The notes below the pieces were generated by a model. It was given only the letters and a program-made list of their open reading frames with translations. It was not told the DNA's origin and made no database searches. DNA of 64,000 bases from contig CP075528.1 in assembly GCA_025808875.1 (NCBI GenBank), positions 1,920,473 to 1,984,472 on the forward strand. Reading direction: 5' to 3'. The first letter of the stretch is position 1. Each line of letters starts with the position of its first letter. Of the stretch, positions 1 through 8,533 are shown piece after piece. The translations under genes were made by a program, and so were the position numbers. This DNA comes from Enhydrobacter sp. Lineage in GTDB: Bacteria; Pseudomonadota; Alphaproteobacteria; Reyranellales; Reyranellaceae.

Positions 1-206
1 CGCAGGGCGTCACGGTTGTGCGCGTCGTCATCGCCCGCGACGGCCGGCTTCTCGATGTCTCGGTCTTGCGCTCGAGCGGCTATCCGGAACTCGACGCCGG
101 TGTGATCGCCGGCATCCGCCAGGGAGCGCCGTACAGCCCGTTGCCGGCCGAGGTCCGCGGTACCAGCGCCAGCTTCGACTTGCCGTTGGTTTCCGTGCAC
201 CGCTGA
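1..206 (+). CDS. TonB C-terminal domain protein, 5' end outside the window
   Basis: Only the last ~68 codons are present; the frame is open to the left edge, so no start is visible. The peptide runs through a V-x-R-V-V-I-A-R-D-G-R-L pattern, then a V-L-R-S-S-G-Y-P-E-L-D stretch and a hydrophobic C-terminus. This is the usual layout of a TonB C-terminal domain, the periplasmic part that touches TonB-dependent outer-membrane receptors and passes on energy from ExbB/ExbD. The GTG at 18 is an internal codon of this domain and not the start. It could also be another periplasmic protein carrying a TonB_C domain; the missing N-terminal membrane anchor would decide. Confidence 0.75.
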   Translation, partial: QGVTVVRVVIARDGRLLDVSVLRSSGYPELDAGVIAGIRQGAPYSPLPAEVRGTSASFDLPLVSVHR

Positions 207-348
207 GGGACCATGTCCCCTCGACGAAGAAGATGCACGACATGGAGGTGCGTTCGGCGGTCAACGCCGGGGCGGCCATTCGCGCCTTGATTGTCACGTC
301 CCTCTTTTTCAGGTTCGCTCCGACGGCAGGATGAGGGAGGGCACTCGC

Positions 349-1335
349 ATGAAGCTCGGGCTCTACATGGCAACGCAATGGCGGCAAGGCGCCGATCTGG
401 CGCCCGAGCTCGAGAACCTGATCGCGCAGGCGCGTGCTGCGAAGGCGAGCGGGTTCGCGTCGCTCATGGTCGGCCAGCATTTCGTCTCCCGGCCGCTGCA
501 GATGTTCCAGGCCATGCCGTTGCTGGCGCGGCTGGCGGCGGAGTGCGAGGGCATGCGGCTGGGGCCGGGGCTGCTGTTGCTGCCGTTGCTCAATCCGGTG
601 ATCGTCGCCGAGGAGACGGCGACGCTCGATTGGCTGACGGGCGGCAACGCCATCATTGGCCTGGGGCTCGGTTATCGGCAGGAGGAGTTCGATTCGATCG
701 GCGTGCCGTTCAAGGAGCGCGTGCCGCGCTTCGTCGAGGGCGTCGAGCTGATCAGGAAGCTGTGGCGCGACGACACGGTCGAGCATCGCGGCCGGTTCCA
801 CACGGTGAGCGGCGTGCAGGCGAGTCTGAAGCCCAGGCAAAGGGGTGGCCCGCCGATCTGGATGGCGGGCGACGTCGAGGCGGCCGTCGCGCGCGCGGCC
901 CGTCTTGCCGACGCCTGGATGCCGTCGCCCATGGTGTCGTTCGACAATGTCGGCAAGCTCGGCGCGCTGTTTCGCGAGAGACGCACGGCCGCCGGCCTGC
1001 CGCCGGCGCGCGAGTTCCCGATCATTCGCGAATGCCATGTCGGCACCCTGGATGAGGTGCGCGAGCCGCTTTCCTTCAAGTACGAAGCCTATGCGAGCTG
1101 GAGCGGGGAATCGGGCTTCATTCCCAAGGATGGCATCCGCTCGGATTTCGACAAGTTCGCCAAGGCGCGCTTCCTCATCGGTTCGGAGAACGAAGTCGCC
1201 GATCAGATCGGGGCCTATGGCGAACACGCAGGCACGGACCATGTTCTCTTGCGGGTGCAGTGGCCCGGCCTCGGTCAGAAGATGGCGATGCGCACCATCG
1301 AGCGGCTGGCGCGCGTGGCCGAGAAGGTGCGCTGA
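349..1335 (+). CDS. LLM-class flavin-dependent oxidoreductase (luciferase-like)
   Basis: A 328-residue protein of the bacterial luciferase-like TIM-barrel family, which uses reduced FMN or F420 for monooxygenation or hydride transfer on small organic substrates. It begins MKLGLYMATQW and carries the family's A-x-x-x-G-F pattern near residues 35-45, a T-G-G-N-x-I-x-G-L-G-x-G-Y block near 100 and a P-I-W-M-A-G block near 175. I chose the ATG at 349 over the in-frame ATG at 331 because GAGGGAGG (333-340) sits 8 bases before 349. It stands alone; a 9-bp stem hairpin follows the stop. The substrate cannot be read from the sequence. Confidence 0.85.
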   Translation: MKLGLYMATQWRQGADLAPELENLIAQARAAKASGFASLMVGQHFVSRPLQMFQAMPLLARLAAECEGMRLGPGLLLLPLLNPVIVAEETATLDWLTGGNAIIGLGLGYRQEEFDSIGVPFKERVPRFVEGVELIRKLWRDDTVEHRGRFHTVSGVQASLKPRQRGGPPIWMAGDVEAAVARAARLADAWMPSPMVSFDNVGKLGALFRERRTAAGLPPAREFPIIRECHVGTLDEVREPLSFKYEAYASWSGESGFIPKDGIRSDFDKFAKARFLIGSENEVADQIGAYGEHAGTDHVLLRVQWPGLGQKMAMRTIERLARVAEKVR

Positions 1336-1339
1336 TCCT

Positions 1340-1364
1340 CATGGAGGCGGTCGAAGCCTCCATG
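1340..1364 (+). terminator. Hairpin after the LLM-oxidoreductase gene
   Basis: CATGGAGGC and GCCTCCATG form a perfect 9-bp stem around a 7-base loop, starting 5 bases after the stop codon. No T-run follows, so it may be a weak or Rho-assisted terminator or an mRNA-stabilising 3' hairpin. Confidence 0.35.
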
Positions 1365-1452
1365 CATTGCAAGGGGGTATCATTGCGTCTGACGCTGGTA
1401 TCCGGGGCGGCGGCCGTGCCAAGCTTCGCCAGCAGGGACGGGGATCGGGGAC

Positions 1453-3138
1453 ATGAGCGGGTCGGACTGGCGCAGGCGAGCGGGCACGCTTTTCACGTGC
1501 GAGAAGCAGTCGGCACACGGCCCCAGGGGCATGGCGGTGTCCAACCATCCGCTCGCCTCGGCGGCTGGCGCCGAGATGCTGGCAGCGGGCGGAAACGCGA
1601 TCGATGCCGCCGTCGCGATGCAGTTCACGCTGACCGTCGTCGAGCCGATGATGGTCGGCCTCATCGGCGGCACGACCTGCCATATCCGCCTCGCCGACGG
1701 TAGCCATCGCATCGTCGACGGCATGAGCGCCGTGCCGCTCGCCGGCCATCCCACCATGTTCCGGCCGATCGCCGGCGCCCCCGCCGAAGTGTTCGACGTG
1801 GAGCGCCGCGAAAACCAGCTCGGCCCCAAGGCGGTGGCGACACCCGGATCGCTGCTCGCCTGGTGCCACGCGCTGCGCCGTTACGGCACCCTGTCGCTGG
1901 CCGACGTGATGGAGCCCGCCATCCGGCATGCCGAGCGGGGCTTCACGGTCACTCCCTATCTCTCCGATTGCATCGCGAGCGCGGCGCCCGACCTGATGCA
2001 GGATCCCTTCGCCGCCGACCGGCTGGTGCCGGACGGCACGCCGCTCGCGGCAGGCGAGCGGCTCGTCCAGTCCGACTACGGCGAAGCACTCCGGCTCATC
2101 GCCCGGCAGGGCGAAGGCGCGCTGCATGGCGGGCCGCTCGGCGATCTCGTGGCCGAGTGCATGAAACGCAGCGGCGCCTTCCTCTCCCTCCGGGATCTCA
2201 CGGACTATCGCGTGGTCGAGCGCCAGCCGATCCGCGGACGCTATCGCGGCTGGGAGATCGTCGGGCCGCCACCACCCGCCGCTTCCGGCGTCCACATTGC
2301 GCAAATGCTGAACATCCTGGAGGGATACGACGTCGCGGAGATGGGCTATGGCACGGCGGACTATTTCCATCTGCTGGCCGAAGTGCTGAAGATCGCCTTC
2401 GCCGACCGCGCCGAGGCGAGTGGCGATCCCGCCTTCGTTGAGGTGCCGATCGAGCGCATCGTCTCCCGGGACTATGCCGACCAACGTCGCGCCGATATCG
2501 ACATGGCGCGCGCCCGGCGATGGACCGGCGGGCTGCTGGCGAAGGAGGGTGCGGACACCACCCATCTCACGGTCGCCGACGGCAACGGCAACGTCGTCAC
2601 GACGACGCAGACCATCAACAGCCTGTTCGGCGCGCGCTTCATCATCCCCGGCACGGGCATGATCCCCAACGACTACATGTCGAACTTCGATCCGCGACCG
2701 GGTCGCGCCTTGTCGATCGCGCCGGGCAAACGCGTCACCACCTCCATGTCGCCCATGATGGCGTTGCGCGACGGCAAGGTGCGCTATGCGCTGGGTCTGC
2801 CCGGCGGGCGCAAGATCTTCCCCGCGGCGTTCCAGGCGCTGGTCAACCTGATCGACCACGGCATGAGCCTGCAGGAGGCCGTCGAGGCACCGCGCATCTG
2901 GACCGAGGGACCGTTTCTCGAAGTCGAGCACGGCATTTCCGAGTCGGTACGCCGAGAGTTGGAGGCACGCGGCCACAGGCTGGTGCGCATGCCCACCGTG
3001 GCGGGAGGCATGAACGCCATCGCCTTCCATGACGACGGCTCGATGGCCGGTGCGGCCTGCTGGCGTGCCGACGGCGTTCCGGCCGGGCTTGGCGGCGGGC
3101 TGGCACGCGCGGGCGTGCGCTTCGAGTTGCCGCGATGA
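1453..3138 (+). CDS. Gamma-glutamyltransferase family protein
   Basis: A 561-residue N-terminal nucleophile hydrolase of the gamma-glutamyltransferase family, made as one chain and cut into a large and a small subunit. The cleavage and nucleophile motif T-T-H-L-T-V-A-D is present; Thr369 would be the new N-terminus of a ~193-residue small subunit, followed by D-G-N-G-N-V-V-T-T-T-Q-T-I-N-S-L-F-G as in the family. The large-subunit start (NHPLASAAGAEMLAAGGNA) is also typical. No clear secretion signal is seen, unlike periplasmic Ggt, so it may be cytoplasmic and act on gamma-glutamyl amides or related substrates. The stop overlaps the next start (ATGA at 3135), suggesting translational coupling. 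Confidence 0.9.
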   Translation: MSGSDWRRRAGTLFTCEKQSAHGPRGMAVSNHPLASAAGAEMLAAGGNAIDAAVAMQFTLTVVEPMMVGLIGGTTCHIRLADGSHRIVDGMSAVPLAGHPTMFRPIAGAPAEVFDVERRENQLGPKAVATPGSLLAWCHALRRYGTLSLADVMEPAIRHAERGFTVTPYLSDCIASAAPDLMQDPFAADRLVPDGTPLAAGERLVQSDYGEALRLIARQGEGALHGGPLGDLVAECMKRSGAFLSLRDLTDYRVVERQPIRGRYRGWEIVGPPPPAASGVHIAQMLNILEGYDVAEMGYGTADYFHLLAEVLKIAFADRAEASGDPAFVEVPIERIVSRDYADQRRADIDMARARRWTGGLLAKEGADTTHLTVADGNGNVVTTTQTINSLFGARFIIPGTGMIPNDYMSNFDPRPGRALSIAPGKRVTTSMSPMMALRDGKVRYALGLPGGRKIFPAAFQALVNLIDHGMSLQEAVEAPRIWTEGPFLEVEHGISESVRRELEARGHRLVRMPTVAGGMNAIAFHDDGSMAGAACWRADGVPAGLGGGLARAGVRFELPR

Positions 3139-3797
3139 TTCGCCCAAGTGTCATCCTGTGGACGATGATCGCGCTGGCGGCGGCGGCGATCGCATCGCCG
3201 GTCGAGGCCCAGGCGCCCGATCCACTCGGCAGCTGGACCGGCACCATGGTCCGGATCGGTCCGAACGCCGGCCGGTTTCCGGTCACCATGACCCTCGAAA
3301 AGCCGACCCAGGGTTTCGTCGACTACCCGAGCCTCGGCTGCGGCGGCACCATCACGGGCAGCGGCAGCGGTGCCAAATTCACCTTCACCCAGAAGCTCAC
3401 CTACGGTCGGGAAAAGTGTGTCGATGGTGGCACCATCCTGTTCGAGGTGTTCGGCGAGCAGGCCTACTGGGAGTGGAGCGGCGGCTCGGGTGGCCGGGCT
3501 TCGGCGCGGTTGCAGCGCTCGCTCGGCGGCCCGGCGGAGACGTGCGACGATTGCGGCAAGAACCTCCTCAAGGAAGTCGCCGCCGCCATGGCACAGTCGG
3601 AGGATCCCCGCCTGTCCGTGGAGAGGGCGCTGGAGAAATACGACCAGTGCCGGCTCGGTTTGCCGAACCGCTGCATCGATCACTGCGCCTACGAACTGCG
3701 CTCCGCCCTGCCGCGGTGCGGCCATCGCGGCCTCGGGCCGGCCTATCGCATCTGCCTCGACACGTCGTATGCCGCCGGGCAGGCGCATTGCCGGTGA
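3135..3797 (+). CDS. Secreted cysteine-rich protein of unknown function
   Basis: A 220-residue protein whose start overlaps the gamma-glutamyltransferase stop by 4 bases. The N-terminus is a clear Sec signal peptide: hydrophobic residues ~7-20 and an A-x-A-type end (VEAQA, cut near residue 26). The mature part first looks like a small beta domain (G-S-W-T-G-T-M-V start), then has an alpha-helical tail with pairs of cysteines (C-D-D-C, C-R-L-G-L-P-N-R-C, a further C near the end), probably disulfide-bonded in the periplasm. I do not recognise the family. The overlap suggests co-expression with the transferase upstream. Confidence 0.75.
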   Translation: MIRPSVILWTMIALAAAAIASPVEAQAPDPLGSWTGTMVRIGPNAGRFPVTMTLEKPTQGFVDYPSLGCGGTITGSGSGAKFTFTQKLTYGREKCVDGGTILFEVFGEQAYWEWSGGSGGRASARLQRSLGGPAETCDDCGKNLLKEVAAAMAQSEDPRLSVERALEKYDQCRLGLPNRCIDHCAYELRSALPRCGHRGLGPAYRICLDTSYAAGQAHCR

Positions 3798-3807
3798 CGG
3801 AAGCGGC

Positions 3808-4431
3808 ATGGTCATGGCCGAGTTGGAACTCTCGCCCGCCGAGCGCAGCAGTATCCTGGCCGAGTATTTCAGGACCAGGCAGGACGAGGGCATTGCCTAT
3901 GTGATGTGCCCGGCCGCCGCTGCACCGCCTGCCGACGCCTGGGGACCTCGCCCGTGGTTCCTCTTCATGCCGGATGGACGCGGCGGCTACGTCGCCGACC
4001 ATGCCTTCATCGAGTGGGTGAGGTCCCATCGCGGCTTCGCTTGGACGATGCGCATCGCCTTCACCCTCCTGCTGGTCGTAGTGGTCTGGGGCATGCACGC
4101 GTGGCGTCTCGATCGGGAAGTGGGCTGGATCCTGAGCGGCCTGATCTTCATTGCGGCATTCGCCGGTCTTCAGCTGCTGCTGTCATGGCTCTACACCTTG
4201 CCGATGGCGCTCAAGGTTCGGCGCCTGCGCTACGTCGCCTTGCCGGCCGATCTCGCCGCGGAGATCCGGCGCATCGACGGTACCTCCGGCCTCGCGCGCG
4301 CCATGGCGGGCGTGATGGCGGATGCGATGCCGACGATGGGTTGGCTCGCCGGGCGCTTCGCCGGCTCCGGGATCGACCGCCAGCAGGCGAAACAGGTCCA
4401 GGATGCGGCCTCGAAGATCGAGCGGCGCTGA
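3808..4431 (+). CDS. Two-helix membrane protein of unknown function
   Basis: A 207-residue protein with a cytoplasmic-looking N-terminal part, two hydrophobic segments at about residues 77-97 and 108-132, and a soluble C-terminal part of ~75 residues. The start could be ATG 3808 or 3814; a weak GACGGAAG lies before the first. The open frame continues far upstream, but that part overlaps the previous gene and has shadow-like Arg/Pro/Ser composition, so I excluded it. Only 10 bases separate it from the previous gene, so it is probably the third gene of that operon. No family recognised. Confidence 0.65.
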   Translation: MVMAELELSPAERSSILAEYFRTRQDEGIAYVMCPAAAAPPADAWGPRPWFLFMPDGRGGYVADHAFIEWVRSHRGFAWTMRIAFTLLLVVVVWGMHAWRLDREVGWILSGLIFIAAFAGLQLLLSWLYTLPMALKVRRLRYVALPADLAAEIRRIDGTSGLARAMAGVMADAMPTMGWLAGRFAGSGIDRQQAKQVQDAASKIERR

Positions 4432-4513
4432 CGGATCGACCGCACTGCGGCAGGCACGGTTGGTTTCCCGAGCGGCGTCGCGATAAACTGCGGCCAGCCC
4501 AGGAGGTCATCTC

Positions 4514-5698
4514 ATGGCGATGACTGAAGCCACCGAATCTCCCGTTGCCGCCCACCCGACTCTGACGGCCGCCGAGCACGCGCGGCTGATGCGCGACTAT
4601 GCGCGGGAAGGCGAGGCGCGAGCCCGGGCACTCGGCAATCGCGGCCCGATCCGTTTCACTGCCGGCGGCAGGCTCGATCCGGTGATCCTCGACTCCTATT
4701 GGACGCACGGCTTCTATGTCTTCGAAGGCGTGGTCGGGCCGGAAGAGCTGGCCGAACTGCGCGCCGACGTCGATGCTTGCCTGGCGCGAGCTCCTGTCGC
4801 TCCCGACGCCGATGTCGATCGCCTCGGCCGGCCGGTTCGCGAGACCGGCATCCTAAGGCCGCCCTATCGCTGGGCCAGGCCCTTGAGCGACCCGGTCGGT
4901 GGCACCGACAAGAACAACGGACGCCATCCGGTGGCCATGAGCCAGCCCAGTCTAGGGGAGGAAGGGCCGGCCTGGACCGTCGAGCTGCTCGACGGGAACC
5001 TGCATCTGATGGACGCGGTGCTGCGGCTCTACGGCCATCCGGGGCTGTTGGCCGTCGCGGCGGGTATCCTGGGCGATGACTTCGTGCCCTACAACGAGGT
5101 CACCTTCGTCAAGGAGCCGGGGCTCGGCCCGTCGGTCGCCTGGCATCGCGACGGCACCACGCACTGGAACGCACCCGACTGGGACATGGGCGCGCACGGC
5201 TTCAATTTCATGACCCAGCTCTATGCCAGCACGGCCGGCAACTGCGTCTGGGTGCTGCCGGGTACGCACAGGCAGAACCGCGTCGACATCAGGAAGCTTG
5301 TCGCCGACAGCGGCTCGGAGCGCATCGCGGGCGCGGTGCCGATGCTGTGCAATCCCGGCGACACGATCGTCACCAATCGCCAGCTCGTCCATGGCTCCTT
5401 CGCCAATTCCTCCGCCGACCGGCGCATCACGCTCAATGCCGGGTTCTTCCCGCGGCGGCGCGTGCTGAACGTGACGACGCGCCGCCTGCACGGCGCGGTC
5501 GAAACCTACACCCAGGAGCGTATCGACGCGCGCTGCCGCATCCTGCAGCTCGCCATCGACGCGCGCCGCCAGCGCTTCCCGCACGAGACGCCGCACGTCT
5601 ACAGGCCGCTCGCGGGTCGCGAGGACGAGAGCCGCTGGACCGAGGCCAACCGCGCGGCGTTGCTGAAGAACTACAACCAGCGCGACATGTTCATTTAG
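4514..5698 (+). CDS. Phytanoyl-CoA dioxygenase (PhyH) family protein
   Basis: A 394-residue Fe(II)/2-oxoglutarate-dependent oxygenase of the PhyH family, which hydroxylates CoA esters or other small molecules. The metal triad is visible: His211 and Asp213 in W-H-R-D-G-T, and the distal His293 in Q-L-V-H-G-S, followed by an R-x-T-L-N-x-G-F block for 2-oxoglutarate binding. AGGAGGT at 4501-4507 fixes the start. Only 19 bases separate it from the acyl-CoA dehydrogenase-like gene, so the two are likely one operon; a dioxygenase and a flavoprotein together suggest oxidation of a shared substrate, which I cannot name. Confidence 0.85.
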   Translation: MAMTEATESPVAAHPTLTAAEHARLMRDYAREGEARARALGNRGPIRFTAGGRLDPVILDSYWTHGFYVFEGVVGPEELAELRADVDACLARAPVAPDADVDRLGRPVRETGILRPPYRWARPLSDPVGGTDKNNGRHPVAMSQPSLGEEGPAWTVELLDGNLHLMDAVLRLYGHPGLLAVAAGILGDDFVPYNEVTFVKEPGLGPSVAWHRDGTTHWNAPDWDMGAHGFNFMTQLYASTAGNCVWVLPGTHRQNRVDIRKLVADSGSERIAGAVPMLCNPGDTIVTNRQLVHGSFANSSADRRITLNAGFFPRRRVLNVTTRRLHGAVETYTQERIDARCRILQLAIDARRQRFPHETPHVYRPLAGREDESRWTEANRAALLKNYNQRDMFI

Positions 5699-5717
5699 CC
5701 GGGACGAGCAGAACCGC

Positions 5718-6899
5718 ATGGACAGCCGCCTGCCGCCCGCCGCCGCTGGCGCCCTCGACCGGGCGCGCGGGCTGCAGAAGCTGCTCGATGCGCACGGCGC
5801 CGAGATGGATCGCCGGCGCGAGCTCACGCCCGAAGTGGTCGAGGCGCTGGTGGCGCAGGACATGCTGCGCCTGCTGCTGCCTCGGAGCCTCGGCGGGCAG
5901 GAGATCGATCTGCTCGACTATGCGAAAGCCTGCGAGGCGCTGGCCTGGGCCGACGCCTCGGTCGCCTGGTTCGTCAACCAGTCGAATGTTTCCTCGGCCA
6001 CGTCGGCGGCGGCGATGCCGCACGAGACGGCGAGGAAGGTGTTCGGCGATCCGCGCGACGGGCTCGCCTGGGGCGCCCGCCACAACAAGAGCCAGGCGAT
6101 CCGCGTCGAAGGCGGATACCGCCTGACCGGCAGCTGGAGCTTCGCCAGCGGCGGGCGCCACACGCGCTGGCTCGGCGCGCACAGCGCCGTCCAGAATCCC
6201 GACGGCACGCCGCACATGCGACATGGCCGGCCCGACGACCGGTCGTTCGTCTTCCTGCGCGCCGACGCCGGTATTACCGACGATTGGCATGTGCTCGGCC
6301 TGCGCGGCACCGGCAGCGACACCTACACGGTCGATGGTCTCTTCGTGCCCGACGAAATGGCGCCGGCGCGCGATGCGCTCGCGGAGCGGCGCGAGACGGG
6401 ACCGCTCTACACCATCATGTCGACGCTGCTCTACGCCTCGGGCTTCTGCAGCGTGACCCTCGGCGTGGCGCGGCGCCTGCACGAATTCTACGTCGAGCTG
6501 GCACGCGGTAAGCACAGCCGTGCGTCGTCCAACGCGATGGCGCAGAACAACGCCATCCAGCGCGAGGTCGCCCAGCTCGAGGCCAGGCTTTCGGCCGCGC
6601 GCGCCTTCCTGCACGAGGCGATCGGCGAGGTCTACGAGGCGGCCGCCGGCGGCAGGCTCGACGTCGACCGGCGCCTCCGGCTGCGGCTCGCCACGACCTG
6701 GGGCATGAACGAGGCGACCGAGGTGTCGATCGCCTGCTACCGCGCCGCCGGCACCACGGCAATCCTCGACAGCCAGCCGTTCGAGCGCCGCTTCCGCGAC
6801 GCCATGAGCGCCAGCCAGCACCTGCAGGCGATGTGGCCGCATGTCGAGATGGTCGGCCGCCACATCATCGGCACCGACAACACGCTGCAGCACATCTAA
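5718..6899 (+). CDS. Acyl-CoA dehydrogenase-like flavoprotein (group D monooxygenase type)
   Basis: A 393-residue protein with the acyl-CoA dehydrogenase fold. The N-terminal helical domain holds the L-L-P-R-S-L-G-G motif, the middle beta-domain has G-G-Y-R-L-T-G-S-W-S-F-A-S-G, and the C-terminal helical domain ends near a W-P-H-V-E-M-V-G-R block. The G-x-W-x-F-x-S-G form and overall layout resemble the two-component flavin monooxygenases (HsaA/HpaH-like) at least as much as beta-oxidation dehydrogenases. A relative with the same layout lies at 31706-32896. It follows the PhyH gene closely. The 3' end overlaps the convergent stress-protein gene by 4 bases. Confidence 0.82.
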   Translation: MDSRLPPAAAGALDRARGLQKLLDAHGAEMDRRRELTPEVVEALVAQDMLRLLLPRSLGGQEIDLLDYAKACEALAWADASVAWFVNQSNVSSATSAAAMPHETARKVFGDPRDGLAWGARHNKSQAIRVEGGYRLTGSWSFASGGRHTRWLGAHSAVQNPDGTPHMRHGRPDDRSFVFLRADAGITDDWHVLGLRGTGSDTYTVDGLFVPDEMAPARDALAERRETGPLYTIMSTLLYASGFCSVTLGVARRLHEFYVELARGKHSRASSNAMAQNNAIQREVAQLEARLSAARAFLHEAIGEVYEAAAGGRLDVDRRLRLRLATTWGMNEATEVSIACYRAAGTTAILDSQPFERRFRDAMSASQHLQAMWPHVEMVGRHIIGTDNTLQHI

Positions 6900-7333
6900 C
6901 GGAAGATCAGCACCGGAACCTTGCCGTGGGTCAGCACCTTGGTGGCGACGCTGCCGAGGACGAGGGCGGCGACGCCGCGTCGGCCGTGAGAGCCCATGGC
7001 GATCAGATCGCATCGGCCCTTCGTCGCCGCCTCGAGGATCGCCTTGTAGGGCTGGCCGTGGCGGCGGCACTGCGTGGCGTAGCCAACACCGTGCTTCTGA
7101 GCGACCTTGTCGCCCTCGGCGAGAAGTCTGACGGCCGCCGCCTCGGCCTGCCGCTCGAGAGCGGTCCAGCTCGGCGAGACGCGACGGGAATCCATCGAGA
7201 GAAGATGGAACGGCTCGATCACGGTGAGAACGGTCACGCGGGCGCCCACTTCCTTGGCGAGCAGGACGCCTCGCTCCAGGGCCCGCTTGGCATGCGCCGA
7301 GCCGTCGATCGGTATGAGAATGTGGCGGAACAT
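6896..7333 (-). CDS. Universal stress protein (UspA family)
   Basis: A 145-residue single-domain Usp. It begins MFRHILIPIDGSAHAKRAL, giving the family's strand-1 Asp, and ends with the ATP-binding pattern G-S-H-G-R-R-G-x7-G-S-V-A-T-K-V-L (G-2x-G-9x-G-S type) near residues 115-137. Such proteins bind ATP and help cells survive nutrient, redox or membrane stress. The gene stands alone, convergent with the flavoprotein gene; no operon partner is visible. Confidence 0.92.
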   Translation of the reverse strand: MFRHILIPIDGSAHAKRALERGVLLAKEVGARVTVLTVIEPFHLLSMDSRRVSPSWTALERQAEAAAVRLLAEGDKVAQKHGVGYATQCRRHGQPYKAILEAATKGRCDLIAMGSHGRRGVAALVLGSVATKVLTHGKVPVLIFR

Positions 7334-7402
7334 GCGACCTCCCTCCGAAAGATCGCATGCAATGCCGGATCAATCCGACGCGCGTTGACCTGAATCAACG
7401 GT

Positions 7403-8152
7403 TCAATGAAACGTCCGGCCCGAATCGATGACGATCGTCTGGCCGGTCATGGTTTCGGTCCGGCACATGGTGACCACCTGGTCGGCGACGTCGTTCTTGT
7501 CGGCGGCCTTGCCGAGCAGCGACTGCCTGCGGCCGGCCTCGACCTGCTCGGGCCGCAGGTTCGCGGTGGCGCGGGTGCCTTCGAGCAGGCCCGGCGCGAC
7601 GCAGTTCACCAGCACCTCGGGAGCCATCGCCACCGCCATGCACCTGGTGAGATGGATCAGGCCAGCCTTGGAGACCGCGTAGGCGATCGACGAGCCGGTC
7701 GGGCCCAGCCCGGCGACCGACGAGATGTTGACGATGCGGCCGCGGCCCTGGCGCTTCATCACCGGCGCCACCGCCTTGCTCGTGAGCATCGGTCCGGTGA
7801 GGTTGATGTCGATGATCTTCGTCCATTCGTCGTAGGTCATGCCGTCGAGGTCCTTGAACGGGATGGCCTTGTTGTAGGCGGCGTCGTTGATCAGGATGTC
7901 GAGCCGCCCGAAGCGCGCCAGCACGTCGTCGACCAGCTTCTGCACCTCGTCGCGCCGCGTGACGTCGCAGGCGAAGGCGGCGGCCGAGACCTGGTGCCGC
8001 GCCAGTTCCCGCGCGACGCCTTCGGCCTGGTCGCGGCTCTGCGCACAGACCACCGCGACATGGCAGCCCTCGGCCGCCAGCGCGTGGCAGATGCGCTGGC
8101 CCAGCCCTCCGTTGCCGCCGGTGACGACCGCGACCGCGCCCCTGAGCTCCAT
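7403..8152 (-). CDS. SDR-family oxidoreductase
   Basis: A 249-residue classical short-chain dehydrogenase/reductase. The NAD(P)-binding T-G-G-N-G-G-L-G motif is near residue 11, N-I-S-S near 135 and the catalytic Y-A-V-S-K near 150. A C-terminal V-N-C-V-A-P-G-L-L-E-G block and Q-T-I-V-I-D-S-G-R end are typical of 3-oxoacyl-reductase-like members. The open frame extends further upstream to 8860, but only residues from MELRGAVAVVTGG onwards are SDR-like and a GGGGGA sequence lies just before that ATG, so I set the start at 8152. It is divergent from the small gene at 8203. Substrate unknown. Confidence 0.88.
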   Translation of the reverse strand: MELRGAVAVVTGGNGGLGQRICHALAAEGCHVAVVCAQSRDQAEGVARELARHQVSAAAFACDVTRRDEVQKLVDDVLARFGRLDILINDAAYNKAIPFKDLDGMTYDEWTKIIDINLTGPMLTSKAVAPVMKRQGRGRIVNISSVAGLGPTGSSIAYAVSKAGLIHLTRCMAVAMAPEVLVNCVAPGLLEGTRATANLRPEQVEAGRRQSLLGKAADKNDVADQVVTMCRTETMTGQTIVIDSGRTFH

Positions 8153-8202
8153 GCTTCCCCCGATCTGTTCAGGCGGGCGACTATAGCTGTAGTCTCCGGT
8201 CC

Positions 8203-8502
8203 ATGACGACGATCGAGGAGTTCCGGGCGGGTGCCGCGGCCGGCGAGCCGCCGGCGGAATTTCCGCCCGCGCTGCGAGCCCTGTGGTGGCTGGCGCGCGA
8301 CGACTGGAAGAGCGCGCACGAGGTCGTGCAGGCGCATGAGGGCGAAGGCGACTGCGACCGGGTGCATGCCCATCTCCATCGCCAGGAGGGCGATCTCGCC
8401 AACGCCGGCTATTGGTACCGCCGGGCGCGCAGGGAGGCCGCGACGGGGCCACTCGCCGAGGAGTGGGCGCAGCTCGCGGCGGAGTTCCTCGCGAAGCGCT
8501 AA
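8203..8502 (+). CDS. Small conserved hypothetical protein
   Basis: A 99-residue acidic, mostly helical protein with no signal peptide or membrane segment. It reads L-P/F-P-P-A-L-R-A-L-W-W-L-A-R-D-D-W near residues 20-36, then a V-H-A-H-L-H-R-Q-E-G-D-L-A-N-A-G-Y-W-Y-R-R-A block, a pattern I remember from small conserved proteins of alphaproteobacteria with no assigned role. The repeated W-x-x-A-H and W-Y-R-R-A helices hint at a degenerate TPR-like pair. It is divergent from the SDR gene with ~50 bases between, and the dehydratase gene follows 31 bases later. Confidence 0.7.
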   Translation: MTTIEEFRAGAAAGEPPAEFPPALRALWWLARDDWKSAHEVVQAHEGEGDCDRVHAHLHRQEGDLANAGYWYRRARREAATGPLAEEWAQLAAEFLAKR

Positions 8503-8533
8503 CGAGGCCGCGGCGCATGCTAAGGTTTCTAAG

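Noticed and set aside
1339..3147. 602-codon minus-strand open frame opposite the gamma-glutamyltransferase gene
   Set aside because: Antisense shadow of a recognised enzyme gene; His/Arg/Gly-rich with no domain.
8231..8533. N-terminal extension of the IlvD/Edd dehydratase
   Set aside because: Overlaps the small hypothetical gene in another frame and is Arg/Ser-rich; homology starts at 8534.
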